From positions 248,001-312,000 of the forward strand of contig NZ_JAVFVS010000012.1 of assembly GCF_030929605.1 (NCBI RefSeq): DNA of 64,000 nucleotides. The letters run 5' to 3'. Below, piece by piece: positions 1 through 8,949 of this stretch (positions are counted from its first letter, which is position 1; each line of letters starts with the position of its first letter). The position numbers and the translations under genes were made by a program. The notes under the pieces are model-generated. The model worked only from the letters and a program-made list of their open reading frames with translations. It was not told the origin of the DNA and searched no databases. Source of the stretch: Flavobacterium sp. LHD-80 (lineage in GTDB: Bacteria; Bacteroidota; Bacteroidia; Flavobacteriales; Flavobacteriaceae).

Positions 1-45
1 TGGTAAATCAAATGAAATGCTTCCAAATTCTGAGTTGCTCATCAT
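1..45 (-). CDS. ftsZ: Cell division protein FtsZ, N-terminal fragment
   Basis: Only the first 15 codons are in the window, starting at an ATG pair at 45-40 and reading MMSNSEFGSISFDLP before the edge. The assignment rests on the position directly after ftsA, as in almost all dcw clusters, and on resemblance to flavobacterial FtsZ N-termini as I recall them. FtsZ is the tubulin-like GTPase that forms the division ring. The GTP-binding core lies outside the window, so nothing about its motifs can be checked. The 96-base gap to ftsA shows no clear terminator. Confidence 0.8.
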   Translation of the reverse strand, partial: MMSNSEFGSISFDLP

Positions 46-141
46 CTTTTTGGTTTTTAATTCTTATTTAGTACATTTTTTACTTCGTGACTTGGGGCCA
101 GAAAGTAATCCTTCTCTTTATTATCTCTATTCGGCTTATAT

Positions 142-1563
142 TTATTCAGCGTTGTCTAAAAAATCTTTGATTTTATCGACGTATCTGTCAAAAAATGATC
201 TCCTAATTTTGGTTTCTGTAGATTCTGCTTCTACTTTATTTGTTCTTGTCTCTCTTGGTTCTTCAATAGTTTCTACTCTTTCAACGTAGTTTTCTTCTAC
301 TTCGTATCGTTGCTGAATAGGTTGTTGTTGCTGCGCTGGAGCGTTTCTGTAAACTACTTTTGACTGTTCATTTACAATTTCCATTCGAACAGCACTTTGT
401 GTACTGTTTTCGATGCTGTTCATCACTAAACCTACCGCTGTTGCAAACAATGGGCTCGAAATTTCTTCGCTTGAATTTCCAGCTAAATGCTCATTTGGAT
501 ATCCAATTCTGGTATCCATACCAGTAATATACTCTACTAATTGTTTAATGTGTTTTAGTTGAGCTCCACCACCTGTAAGAACAATTCCTGCAATTAATTT
601 TTTGCGAGGATCTTCGTGTCCGTAAGCCTTAATTTCTGCAAAAACCTGTTCAATAATTTCCACAACACGCGCATGGATGATTTTTGATAAATTTTTAAGT
701 GAAATCTCTTTTGGCTCTCTTCCTCTTAAACCTGGAATAGAAACAATTTCGTTGTCTTTATTTTCTCCCGGCCAAGCTGATCCGAATTTTATTTTTAAAA
801 GCTCTGCTTGTTTTTCGATAATCGAACAACCTTCTTTTATATCGTCAGTAATTACATTTCCTCCAAAAGGGATTACTGCAGTATGACGAATAATTCCATC
901 TTTAAAAATGGCTAAATCTGTTGTTCCACCTCCGATGTCTATCAAAGCTACACCTGCTTCTTTTTCTTCTTGACTTAAAACTGCATCTGCCGAAGCTAAT
1001 GGCTCTAATGTCAATCCTGAAAGTTCAATTCCTGAACTCTGAATACATCTTCCAACATTTCTGATTGAAGAAGCCTGACCAACTACAACGTGAAAACTAG
1101 ATTCTAATCTTCCACCGTACATTCCGATTGGCTCTTTAATCTCAGATTGTCCGTCAATTTTAAATTCCTGTGGTAAAACGTGAATAATTTCTTCACCCGG
1201 CAACATTGCCAATTTATTTACCTGATCAATTAAAAGCTGAATATCTTTTTCGCCAATAACCTCTTCAGGATTACTACGGCTAATGTAATCTGTATGCTGT
1301 ATACTTCTAATGTGTTGTCCGGCGATACCAACAACAACATCTTTAATTTTATAACCTGAATTGTTTTCTGCTTCAAGTATTGCTTGCTGAATTGACTGAA
1401 TAGTTTGCGTAATGTTGTTTACAACTCCTCTCGCAACACCCAGACTTTTGGATTTCCCAATACCCAAAATTTCCAATTTGCCATACTCATTTTTCTTGCC
1501 TATCATGGCAACTATCTTTGTCGTTCCAATATCTAGACCTACTGCAATGTTATCTTTTTCCAT
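142..1563 (-). CDS. ftsA: Cell division protein FtsA
   Basis: Actin-like ATPase that tethers FtsZ filaments to the membrane and recruits later divisome proteins. The 473-residue product has the phosphate-1 motif DIGTTK at residues 11-16, a second phosphate loop DIGGGTTD near residue 208, and the adenosine motif LTGGGAQ near 330. The tail beyond about 385 is low-complexity (glutamine- and glutamate-rich) and ends in an amphipathic stretch, RRSFFDRYVDKIKDFL, which fits the usual membrane-targeting helix. It is longer than E. coli FtsA (about 420 residues) because of this linker. It lies 6 bases after ftsQ and just before ftsZ, so co-transcription is likely. Confidence 0.96.
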   Translation of the reverse strand: MEKDNIAVGLDIGTTKIVAMIGKKNEYGKLEILGIGKSKSLGVARGVVNNITQTIQSIQQAILEAENNSGYKIKDVVVGIAGQHIRSIQHTDYISRSNPEEVIGEKDIQLLIDQVNKLAMLPGEEIIHVLPQEFKIDGQSEIKEPIGMYGGRLESSFHVVVGQASSIRNVGRCIQSSGIELSGLTLEPLASADAVLSQEEKEAGVALIDIGGGTTDLAIFKDGIIRHTAVIPFGGNVITDDIKEGCSIIEKQAELLKIKFGSAWPGENKDNEIVSIPGLRGREPKEISLKNLSKIIHARVVEIIEQVFAEIKAYGHEDPRKKLIAGIVLTGGGAQLKHIKQLVEYITGMDTRIGYPNEHLAGNSSEEISSPLFATAVGLVMNSIENSTQSAVRMEIVNEQSKVVYRNAPAQQQQPIQQRYEVEENYVERVETIEEPRETRTNKVEAESTETKIRRSFFDRYVDKIKDFLDNAE

Positions 1564-1569
1564 TTTCTA

Positions 1570-2292
1570 TTATTTTGTGCAAACTACTTGTTCCGTAAAC
1601 CTAAGGTCAATTTTATTGTATTTGTATAACGAACTATCTAAAACTGCTTTTTGAAAAAACGCTTTATAGTTTCTAAATTTTTTATCAACATTCATCGTTC
1701 TGCCAAAATCTATGAAGTAATCATAGTTTCGATTAAACATTTTTAGGCTGCCATTAGGCATAATTTGTATCGCAATGATGTTTTTTTTCAAAAACGCATC
1801 GTCATAAATTGTGCGAAATAAAGCAGCTAAATCTTCGTTATTTTTTTCATTTATCGCCCCCGAAACAAGAGGAACTCGCGCTGTAAAATTGTCTGACAAA
1901 GGCATTTTATTCCCCTCGTAGTCAATATAAAAAGATTGATCACCATCATAAACTCGCGCTATTGGTGTCTTCTGTTTTACTACCGCTTTTAGAACTCCGT
2001 CGATACTTACAAAAACATCTGACTTCTCAATCATGTCTTGCGTATCAAGGGTTTTTTCTATCTTATTCAAATCTAGTTCATCTTTTCTAATACTGGAAGC
2101 GTCTCTTTTATTTTCTATCAACAATTTATTAACCGTTTCAGCCTTTACAAAAAGCGCATTTTCTCCTACAAAAACAACCATAGATTTTTTCAATTTTCTA
2201 TCTCCATTTCGATGCTGAGCGAAAGAATATAGAAAAAGTACAAGCCCTAAAATGAGTACTAATCGAATATTTGTCCAATTAAATATTTTCAT
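1570..2292 (-). CDS. ftsQ: Cell division protein FtsQ-like
   Basis: Bitopic divisome protein that in other bacteria links FtsA-side and periplasmic components (FtsB/FtsL). The 240-residue protein has a short basic N-terminus, one membrane segment at about residues 9-27, then a periplasmic part that fits a POTRA plus beta domain. Sequence similarity to proteobacterial FtsQ is weak by eye, so the name rests largely on size, topology and its slot between murC and ftsA. Its start overlaps the murC end by 14 bases, suggesting translational coupling. Confidence 0.88.
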   Translation of the reverse strand: MKIFNWTNIRLVLILGLVLFLYSFAQHRNGDRKLKKSMVVFVGENALFVKAETVNKLLIENKRDASSIRKDELDLNKIEKTLDTQDMIEKSDVFVSIDGVLKAVVKQKTPIARVYDGDQSFYIDYEGNKMPLSDNFTARVPLVSGAINEKNNEDLAALFRTIYDDAFLKKNIIAIQIMPNGSLKMFNRNYDYFIDFGRTMNVDKKFRNYKAFFQKAVLDSSLYKYNKIDLRFTEQVVCTK

Positions 2293-3628
2293 TTAGCATT
2301 TTTTTGATTGACGGAACCATTTCTCCAATATCTCCAGCTCCAATTGTCACAATTATTGGCGCATCACTGGCTTTGATTTGCGCTAATAAATCATTTTTTG
2401 CAACAATTTTTTTGTTCGAATTTGTCATTTTCCCCAACAGCCATTCTGATGTAACCCCTTCCATCGGCAATTCACGCGCTGGGTAAATATCCATTAAAAA
2501 TACTTCATCAAATTGTGAAAGGCTTTCTGCGAATCCCTCAACGAAATCTTTTGTTCGACTGAATAAATGAGGCTGAAAAATCGCCAACACTTTCTTTCCT
2601 GGATACAATTCCCTAACTGCCTGATGAACAGCATTTATTTCCGTTGGATGATGTGCATAATCATCTATATAAACTAACTTATCTGATTTAATTTGATAAG
2701 AAAAACGTCTTCTGATTCCTCTGAATGAAGCAATGGCTTTTGCAATAGACTCGGTCGGGGTGCCGAAAGTTTTTGCCATCGCAATAGCCATTAATCCATT
2801 CATTAAATTATGTTTTCCAGGCAATCCAAAATGAAGATCTTTCATAATTTCAGATGGCGTTTGCACATCAAAAACATAACTTCCGTCTTCAATTCGAACA
2901 TTATAAACCTTATAAACTGCATCTTCATTTATAGCGCACTGAACTCCTTCTAAAGGCAATTCTTTGGTTATAAAAAGATTGTTTTTATCTTCTACTTTTG
3001 AAGCAAATTCAACAAACGAAGCCTCGATTGCATCACTTGTTCCATAAATATCCAAATGATCTGCATCCATTGAAGTTACACACGCAATATTTGGATGCAA
3101 ATGCAAGAACGATCTGTCGAATTCATCAGCCTCAACAACTGTAACTGTTTTCCCAGTTCCAATTAAATTTGAATTATAGTTTTCTACAATTCCACCAACA
3201 AATGCCGTAACATCTGCTCCACTTTCATATAAAATATGTCCAAGAATACTTGATGTTGTTGTCTTACCGTGTGTTCCAGCAACTGCAAAACTAAAAGTGT
3301 CTTTGGTGATAATCCCTAAAACCTCTGCACGCTTTTTAATTTCGTAATTTCTTTCAATAAAATAATTCCACTCTGAATGCGATTTTGGAACAGCTGGCGT
3401 AAAAATCACCAGCGTATTCTCAACATGATAATCAGTCGGAATCAAATTGATATTATCTTCAAAATGAATATCAATACCACTTTCAATTAATTCACTTGTC
3501 AGCATTGATGGCGTTTTATCGTAACCTGAAACCTGTTTCCCGATATATTTGAAATAGCGGGCCAGAGCACTCATTCCGATGCCTCCAATACCAATAAAAT
3601 AAACGTTTTGTATTTGATTTAAATTCAT
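2279..3628 (-). CDS. murC: UDP-N-acetylmuramate--L-alanine ligase
   Basis: Cytosolic Mur ligase that adds L-alanine to UDP-MurNAc, the first amino acid of the peptidoglycan stem. The 449-residue protein has the Rossmann loop GIGGIGMS at residues 13-20, the ATP loop GTHGKTTTS at 118-126, and the Mur-ligase signature YIDDYAHHPTEI in the C-terminal half. Length matches the family. It follows murG after a 136-base spacer holding a palindromic repeat and overlaps ftsQ by 14 bases. Confidence 0.97.
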   Translation of the reverse strand: MNLNQIQNVYFIGIGGIGMSALARYFKYIGKQVSGYDKTPSMLTSELIESGIDIHFEDNINLIPTDYHVENTLVIFTPAVPKSHSEWNYFIERNYEIKKRAEVLGIITKDTFSFAVAGTHGKTTTSSILGHILYESGADVTAFVGGIVENYNSNLIGTGKTVTVVEADEFDRSFLHLHPNIACVTSMDADHLDIYGTSDAIEASFVEFASKVEDKNNLFITKELPLEGVQCAINEDAVYKVYNVRIEDGSYVFDVQTPSEIMKDLHFGLPGKHNLMNGLMAIAMAKTFGTPTESIAKAIASFRGIRRRFSYQIKSDKLVYIDDYAHHPTEINAVHQAVRELYPGKKVLAIFQPHLFSRTKDFVEGFAESLSQFDEVFLMDIYPARELPMEGVTSEWLLGKMTNSNKKIVAKNDLLAQIKASDAPIIVTIGAGDIGEMVPSIKKMLNENI

Positions 3629-3652
3629 TTCTTATTTGCTTTTTTTTCGCTT

Positions 3653-3767
3653 TAAGCAATAAGCTTTAAGCTTTAGGCCTTTTCTACCCTTGTCTTTATT
3701 ATTTTATTCTTTTTCTTTAAGCAACAAGTTTAAAGCTTACAGCCTATAGCTTACTGCTTATAGCTTA
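3653..3767. repeat. Palindromic intergenic repeat in the murG-murC gap
   Basis: Two arms of 27 bases, 3653-3679 and 3741-3767, are reverse complements with about five mismatches. They are built from TAAGCTTTAAGC-like units. A third partial copy of the same motif lies between them at about 3716-3740. The right arm includes the stop codon of murG at 3765-3767. It could fold in the polycistronic RNA, but its function is unknown. Confidence 0.7.
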
Positions 3768-4853
3768 ACGAATTAACTTCACAATTTCAGCTACAATATC
3801 TTGTGTCGCTTTTGGCATTGCCAGTTTTTTTATGTTTGAGCTTAATTGTTTTTGTTTTCCTTCATCTTTCAGAAGCGCTTCAAAAACAATACTAAATTCA
3901 TTGTCTAATTCTGATTCTTTCAATAAAATGGCACCTTTAGCATCAACAATTGCTTGCGCATTTTTTGTTTGATGATCTTCAGCAACATTTGGCGACGGAA
4001 TAAAAATTACTGGTTTCCCAACAATACATAATTCCGATACTGATGATGCTCCAGCACGTGAAATAATCACATCGGCAGCTGCGTAAACAAAATCCATTCT
4101 TTCAATAAAATCAACCACTTTTACATTTGGCTGATTGTACTTTTTATAATCCTCAAAATATAACTTTCCGCATTGCCAGATTACCTGAACATCTTGCGAA
4201 AGAAAATTTTGTAATTCTTTTTCAATTAACTGATTGATTCTTCGTGCGCCTAAACTTCCGCCTAAAACCAATAACGTTTTTTTATTCGGATCTAAACCAT
4301 AAAACGCAATTGCTTCATCTCGCTTGCTTTCAATATCAATCAAATCCTGACGAACTGGATTTCCAGTCAACACAATTTTTTCTTTTGGAAAAAATCGTTC
4401 TAAATTTTGATACGCGACGCAAATTGCATTTGCTTTTTTGCTCAATAATTTATTTGTTATTCCTGGAAAAGAATTCTGTTCCTGAATAACAGTTGGAATT
4501 CCCGCACCGCCTGCCGCCTGCAATAATGGTCCGCTGGCAAAACCTCCTGTTCCAATAACTACATTTGGCTTAAACTGCTTGATAATTCTTCTTGACTCTA
4601 ATAAACTTGTTGCCAACTTTAATGGAAACATCATATTCTGTAAAGTCAATTTTCGTTGTAAACCTGCAATCCAAAGACCTTTTATTTCATAACCTGCCTG
4701 AGGCACTTTTTGCATTTCCATTTTATCTTTGGCACCTACAAAAAGAAATTCAGCATCAGGAAATTGTAATTTTAATTCATTTGCAATCGCAATTGCAGGA
4801 TAAATATGCCCTCCTGTTCCTCCTCCGCTAAGTATGAATTTATACTTTGTCAT
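3765..4853 (-). CDS. murG: UDP-GlcNAc:lipid I N-acetylglucosaminyltransferase
   Basis: Membrane-associated GT28 glycosyltransferase that converts lipid I to lipid II on the inner face of the cytoplasmic membrane. The 362-residue protein has the N-terminal glycine loop SGGGTGGH at residues 9-16, a second loop VIGTGGFASG near 100, and the C-terminal donor-binding segment SRAGASSVSELC near residue 265. Length is normal. It is 45 bases downstream of ftsW. Confidence 0.97.
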   Translation of the reverse strand: MTKYKFILSGGGTGGHIYPAIAIANELKLQFPDAEFLFVGAKDKMEMQKVPQAGYEIKGLWIAGLQRKLTLQNMMFPLKLATSLLESRRIIKQFKPNVVIGTGGFASGPLLQAAGGAGIPTVIQEQNSFPGITNKLLSKKANAICVAYQNLERFFPKEKIVLTGNPVRQDLIDIESKRDEAIAFYGLDPNKKTLLVLGGSLGARRINQLIEKELQNFLSQDVQVIWQCGKLYFEDYKKYNQPNVKVVDFIERMDFVYAAADVIISRAGASSVSELCIVGKPVIFIPSPNVAEDHQTKNAQAIVDAKGAILLKESELDNEFSIVFEALLKDEGKQKQLSSNIKKLAMPKATQDIVAEIVKLIR

Positions 4854-4898
4854 CTTTCTAAGAATTACAACTTTTTAAAAAATCTTTATATTTTAATC

Positions 4899-6209
4899 TT
4901 ATCTGTTCAAAACTGCATTCATCGGATTTTTGGAATTATCTTCGATTGAATACATTGCTTCTTCTTCGTAAAGTTCGTCAGCAGGTAAATCTTCTTCTGC
5001 TAATTCTTTATCAATTAATCTTTGAAGCGCTTCTTTTCGTCTTTCTTTCTCTTCTTTTTCCTCAGCGATTTCTTCTTCTTTTTTAGTCACACTGATGATA
5101 ATTCCAAGACCTAAACACGTCATCCAGATTGAACTTCCTCCTGAACTTATCAGCGGAAGCGTTTGTCCTGTTACTGGCAACAATTCTACAGCAACCGCCA
5201 TATTAATCATCGCCTGAAATATCATTGGAAATCCGAGTCCGACGACGACTAATTTCCCGAATAACGTATTGGCTTTGTGTGATGCGATAACAAATCGAAA
5301 CAAAAGCAATAAATACAAAATTAATATTGCCACACCTCCAACTAAACCATATTCTTCGACTACAATTGCATAAATAAAATCGGAAGAAGATTGTGGTAAA
5401 AAGTTTTTCTGAACACTTTTTCCTGGCCCGAGTCCTCCAAGTCTTCCAGATGCGATTGCAATTTTTGCTTTCTCAATCTGATAATCATCCTCATCAGGTT
5501 TATCTGTGGTAAAGTTCATAATACGACTTTCCCAAGTTGAAACCCTGCTGAAAAATCTAGAATCAGGAAAGGCTTTCGCTACCAAAAGGAAGAACGTCAG
5601 CATAACAAGTCCTGAACCTATAATAATTCCAATATATTTTAATGGATATTTTCCAATGAACGTAAGCATTAAAACCATTGCAAAAATCAATGCAGTGGTA
5701 GAAAAGTTTGCAGGCAAAATCAATGCCAGCGTAATAAATACCGGAATCCAAAGCTGTATAAATGACACTTGAAAAGGTTCGTTCTCCTCTTTCTTTTTTG
5801 ACAAATAACGAGCCACAAATATGAACAAAACAATGGAAGCCAAAGTCGAAGTCTGAAATGTAATTCCGATAAACGGTACCTGAATCCAACGGCTTGCATT
5901 TGCTCCTGCAATAACAGTTCCTTTCAATAATGTATAAAGCAACAAGAACCAAACAATAGGCAAAGCAATTTTTGAAATCGCTCTAAAATAATGATATGGT
6001 ACTTTGTGCACCCAATAAATAATCAGGAATCCAATACAAATGTGAGCCAAATGTTTCACCAAATACCCCAATGTATTCCCCGTTCCATGACCAATGTATG
6101 CCAAATTACTACTCGCACTAAAAACAGGCATAAACGAAAACAGCGCTAATAAAGCCACGAATGACCATATTACTCTATCTCCTTTTAATTTGTTAACCAA
6201 TTCTTTCAT
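4899..6209 (-). CDS. ftsW: SEDS-family peptidoglycan polymerase FtsW
   Basis: Multi-spanning SEDS protein that polymerises lipid II at the septum together with a class B PBP. The 436-residue product has about ten hydrophobic segments and the SEDS signature LISSGGSS near residue 353. Position in the dcw cluster favours FtsW over RodA. The last 55 or so residues form a highly charged Glu/Lys-rich cytoplasmic tail, longer than in E. coli, which could be a coiled coil or an interaction site. A 76-base spacer with a palindrome separates it from murD. Confidence 0.94.
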   Translation of the reverse strand: MKELVNKLKGDRVIWSFVALLALFSFMPVFSASSNLAYIGHGTGNTLGYLVKHLAHICIGFLIIYWVHKVPYHYFRAISKIALPIVWFLLLYTLLKGTVIAGANASRWIQVPFIGITFQTSTLASIVLFIFVARYLSKKKEENEPFQVSFIQLWIPVFITLALILPANFSTTALIFAMVLMLTFIGKYPLKYIGIIIGSGLVMLTFFLLVAKAFPDSRFFSRVSTWESRIMNFTTDKPDEDDYQIEKAKIAIASGRLGGLGPGKSVQKNFLPQSSSDFIYAIVVEEYGLVGGVAILILYLLLLFRFVIASHKANTLFGKLVVVGLGFPMIFQAMINMAVAVELLPVTGQTLPLISSGGSSIWMTCLGLGIIISVTKKEEEIAEEKEEKERRKEALQRLIDKELAEEDLPADELYEEEAMYSIEDNSKNPMNAVLNR

Positions 6210-6233
6210 AGTGCTTAGTTTCAGGTTTTTCTT

Positions 6234-6273
6234 GTTTCAAGTTTCAAATTTCTCCTAATGTGAAACTTGAAAC
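6234..6273. repeat. Perfect 13-bp inverted repeat between murD and ftsW
   Basis: The arms GTTTCAAGTTTCA (6234-6246) and its exact reverse complement (6261-6273) surround a 14-base loop. There is no T-run, so it is not a classical terminator. The same 13-mer occurs again after pruA at 62303-62315, which shows it is a dispersed repeat. A stem-loop in the dcw transcript is possible. Confidence 0.8.
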
Positions 6274-6285
6274 CTTAAACTATTT

Positions 6286-7617
6286 TTACAAATTATGTAC
6301 TGCTTGTTTAAATTGTTTTCCTCTGTCTTCGTAGTTTTCGAATAAATCGAAACTTGCGCAAGCTGGAGACAATAAAACAGCATCACCTTTTTCTGTTAAT
6401 CTTTGAGCAGTTTTTACCGCATCGTTCATATTGTTCACTTCAACCATAATATCAACAACGTTCCCAAAAGCATCAATAATTTTACGGTTATCGATTCCTA
6501 AGCAGATAATTGCTTTTACTTTCTCACGAACTAATGACATTAATTCGTTGTAATCATTTCCTTTATCAACACCTCCAACAATCCAAACTGTTGGCACATT
6601 CATACTGTCTAAAGCAAAGAAAGTTGCATTTACATTTGTTGCTTTTGAATCGTTGATATATTGTACGTTTTGTATTTTTAATACTTTTTCTAAACGATGT
6701 TCTACACCTTGGAAATTAGATAAACTTTCACGAATTGTTGCATTTCTAATTTGCATCAATTTTGCTACAGAGCTTGCTGCCATTGCGTTTTTCATATTAT
6801 GTTTTCCTTCTAACGCAATGTGTTCCGTGTCCATTGTAAACTCTTCTTGGTTGATCTTTATTTCCATTTTGTTGTTATTTATAGAAGCCCCCTCTGCAAA
6901 ACTTTTTGTTAATGAGAAAGGAATTAATTTTGCTTTCGTTGTATTATTTTTTAACCATTCTGCACTTGCTTCATCGTCTGCATCATAAATCAAGTAATCC
7001 GTTTCGGTCTGATTCATTGTTATCCTGAATTTCGAATCGATATAATTTTGATATTTATACTCATATCTATCTAAGTGATCCGGGCTAATATTCGTAATTA
7101 TGGCAATATCTGGTCTATAATCTATGATTCCGTCTAACTGAAAACTGCTTAATTCAAGAACGTATGCATCAAACTTATTTTCGGCCACTTGCCAGGCAAA
7201 GCTTTTTCCTATGTTACCTCCCAATCCAACATTCAAACCAGCTGATTTCAGTAAATGAAAAGTCAACATTGTTGTTGTTGTTTTACCATTACTTCCTGTA
7301 ATTCCAATTGTCAGTGCTTCTGTATATGGTTTTGCAAATTCAATTTCTGAAATCACCTTTACTCCAGCAGCAATTAATTTTTTTACAATCGGAGATTTTT
7401 CAGGAATTCCAGGACTTTTCATCACCACATCGGCATTCAGAATAAGATCTTCAGTGTGCTGTTCTTCTTCCCAGGCAATTTTATTAATGATAAGAACTTC
7501 TTTGTAACTCTCTTTAATCTTTCCAAAATCAGACACAAAAACTTCGTATCCTTTTTTCTTCCCCAGAATAGCGGTTCCAACACCACTTTCTCCTCCTCCT
7601 AAAACTACCAGCCTCAT
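6286..7617 (-). CDS. murD: UDP-N-acetylmuramoyl-L-alanine--D-glutamate ligase
   Basis: Mur ligase adding D-glutamate to UDP-MurNAc-L-Ala in the cytosol. The 443-residue protein shows an N-terminal glycine loop LGGGESGVG, the ATP motif GSNGKTTTT at residues 108-116, the NISPDHLDRY segment in the central domain, and a C-terminal NDSKATN motif typical of MurD. Its start abuts the mraY stop with no gap, so the two are probably translated together. Confidence 0.97.
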   Translation of the reverse strand: MRLVVLGGGESGVGTAILGKKKGYEVFVSDFGKIKESYKEVLIINKIAWEEEQHTEDLILNADVVMKSPGIPEKSPIVKKLIAAGVKVISEIEFAKPYTEALTIGITGSNGKTTTTMLTFHLLKSAGLNVGLGGNIGKSFAWQVAENKFDAYVLELSSFQLDGIIDYRPDIAIITNISPDHLDRYEYKYQNYIDSKFRITMNQTETDYLIYDADDEASAEWLKNNTTKAKLIPFSLTKSFAEGASINNNKMEIKINQEEFTMDTEHIALEGKHNMKNAMAASSVAKLMQIRNATIRESLSNFQGVEHRLEKVLKIQNVQYINDSKATNVNATFFALDSMNVPTVWIVGGVDKGNDYNELMSLVREKVKAIICLGIDNRKIIDAFGNVVDIMVEVNNMNDAVKTAQRLTEKGDAVLLSPACASFDLFENYEDRGKQFKQAVHNL

Positions 7618-8850
7618 CTATCTTAATTTTAAAGTAACGATTGATAATATGGCTAACATGATGGCAACAATCCAGAAACGGGTCACAATTTTACTTTCGT
7701 GATATCCTTTTTTCTGGTAGTGATGATGTAACGGAGACATCAAGAAAATTCTTCTTCCCTCACCGTATCGTTTTTTAGTGAATTTGAAATAACTCACTTG
7801 CAGTACCACTGAAAAATTCTCTACTAAAAAGATTCCACACAATAACGGAATCAATAACTCTTTACGAACGGCAATTGCTAAAACTGCAATGATTCCACCA
7901 ATCGTCAAACTTCCCGTGTCTCCCATAAAAACAGATGCAGGATAAGAATTGTACCAAAGAAAACCAATCAATGCTCCTACAAATGCTGATATAAAGACCG
8001 TCATTTCTCCCGAATTTGGGATGTACATAATATTCAAATAATTGGAAAAAATAATATTTCCCGAAACAAATGTAAATATCCCGAGCGCGAGTACGGAGAC
8101 CGCAGAGGTTCCGGCCGCAAGACCATCAATTCCATCAGTTAAATTTGCTCCGTTAGAAACCGCTGTGATAATAAAAATTACAACCGGAATAAAAATTAAC
8201 CAAGCCCATTTTTCATAACCTTCGCCTGTCCAAGCTAATAATTCAGCATAATCAAATTCATTGTTTTTTACGAAAGGAATAGTCGTTGCCGTTGATTTTT
8301 CTTCCACCGGTGCCGGTAAAACCACTGTTGTATTAGTAGATGTTTTAAAAACATCTGTTCTTCCAGTATCTGTACGAACAGTTACTGCAGGATTAAAATA
8401 AAGAACAGCACCCACGATTACTCCCAAACCAACTTGACCAATTACTTTGAAAATTCCTTTAAGCCCTTCTTTATCTTTTTTGAATATTTTGATATAATCA
8501 TCAATAAAACCAATTGTCCCCATCCAAAGTGTAGTTACAATAAGCAATACGATGTAAATATTATGCAAACGAGCAAACAACAAAACAGGCACAAGTGTTG
8601 CAAAAATGATAATCAGTCCACCCATTGTTGGCGTTCCTGCTTTTTCATTTTGACCTTGAAGACCTAGCTCACGAACTGTTTCACCAACTTGTTGATTACG
8701 CAAAAAGTTAATGATTCGTTTTCCATAAATCGTTGATAAAAGCAACGAAAGCATTAATGCTAAAGCTGATCTAAAAGTGATGTACTGAAAAACTCCCGTT
8801 CCTGGCACATCTAATGTTTTGTCTAAATATTCAAATAAATAGTATAGCAT
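7618..8850 (-). CDS. mraY: Phospho-N-acetylmuramoyl-pentapeptide-transferase
   Basis: Polytopic membrane enzyme that transfers phospho-MurNAc-pentapeptide to undecaprenyl phosphate, making lipid I. The 410-residue protein has the catalytic aspartates DDY at 117-119, the NLTDGIDGLA motif at about 236-245, and the SPLHHHYQ signature near the C-terminus. It is about 50 residues longer than E. coli MraY because of a polar segment at roughly 153-216, rich in Thr, Val and Pro, placed between two membrane segments. I believe this insertion is common in Bacteroidota. Confidence 0.97.
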   Translation of the reverse strand: MLYYLFEYLDKTLDVPGTGVFQYITFRSALALMLSLLLSTIYGKRIINFLRNQQVGETVRELGLQGQNEKAGTPTMGGLIIIFATLVPVLLFARLHNIYIVLLIVTTLWMGTIGFIDDYIKIFKKDKEGLKGIFKVIGQVGLGVIVGAVLYFNPAVTVRTDTGRTDVFKTSTNTTVVLPAPVEEKSTATTIPFVKNNEFDYAELLAWTGEGYEKWAWLIFIPVVIFIITAVSNGANLTDGIDGLAAGTSAVSVLALGIFTFVSGNIIFSNYLNIMYIPNSGEMTVFISAFVGALIGFLWYNSYPASVFMGDTGSLTIGGIIAVLAIAVRKELLIPLLCGIFLVENFSVVLQVSYFKFTKKRYGEGRRIFLMSPLHHHYQKKGYHESKIVTRFWIVAIMLAILSIVTLKLR

Positions 8851-8884
8851 ATATATTGGTTTATTTGGTTAATCGTTGATTTGT

Positions 8885-8930
8885 TTATTCGTTTGTTTTT
8901 GATTTAATAATTATCCGATTAAACGAATAA
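8885..8930. repeat. Palindrome in the murE-mraY gap
   Basis: The perfect arms TTATTCGTTT (8885-8894) and AAACGAATAA (8921-8930) sit inside a longer imperfect inverted repeat spanning about 8862-8946 in the 99-base spacer. It belongs to a different sequence family from the palindromes in the other two dcw spacers. No T-run follows it on the minus strand. Confidence 0.6.
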
Positions 8931-8949
8931 TCAATTCACCGGTTAAACT

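Noticed and set aside
5563..5952. 129-codon minus-strand frame inside ftsW
   Set aside because: It is an alternative frame of ftsW on the same strand; the ftsW frame has the membrane and SEDS pattern, this one has none.
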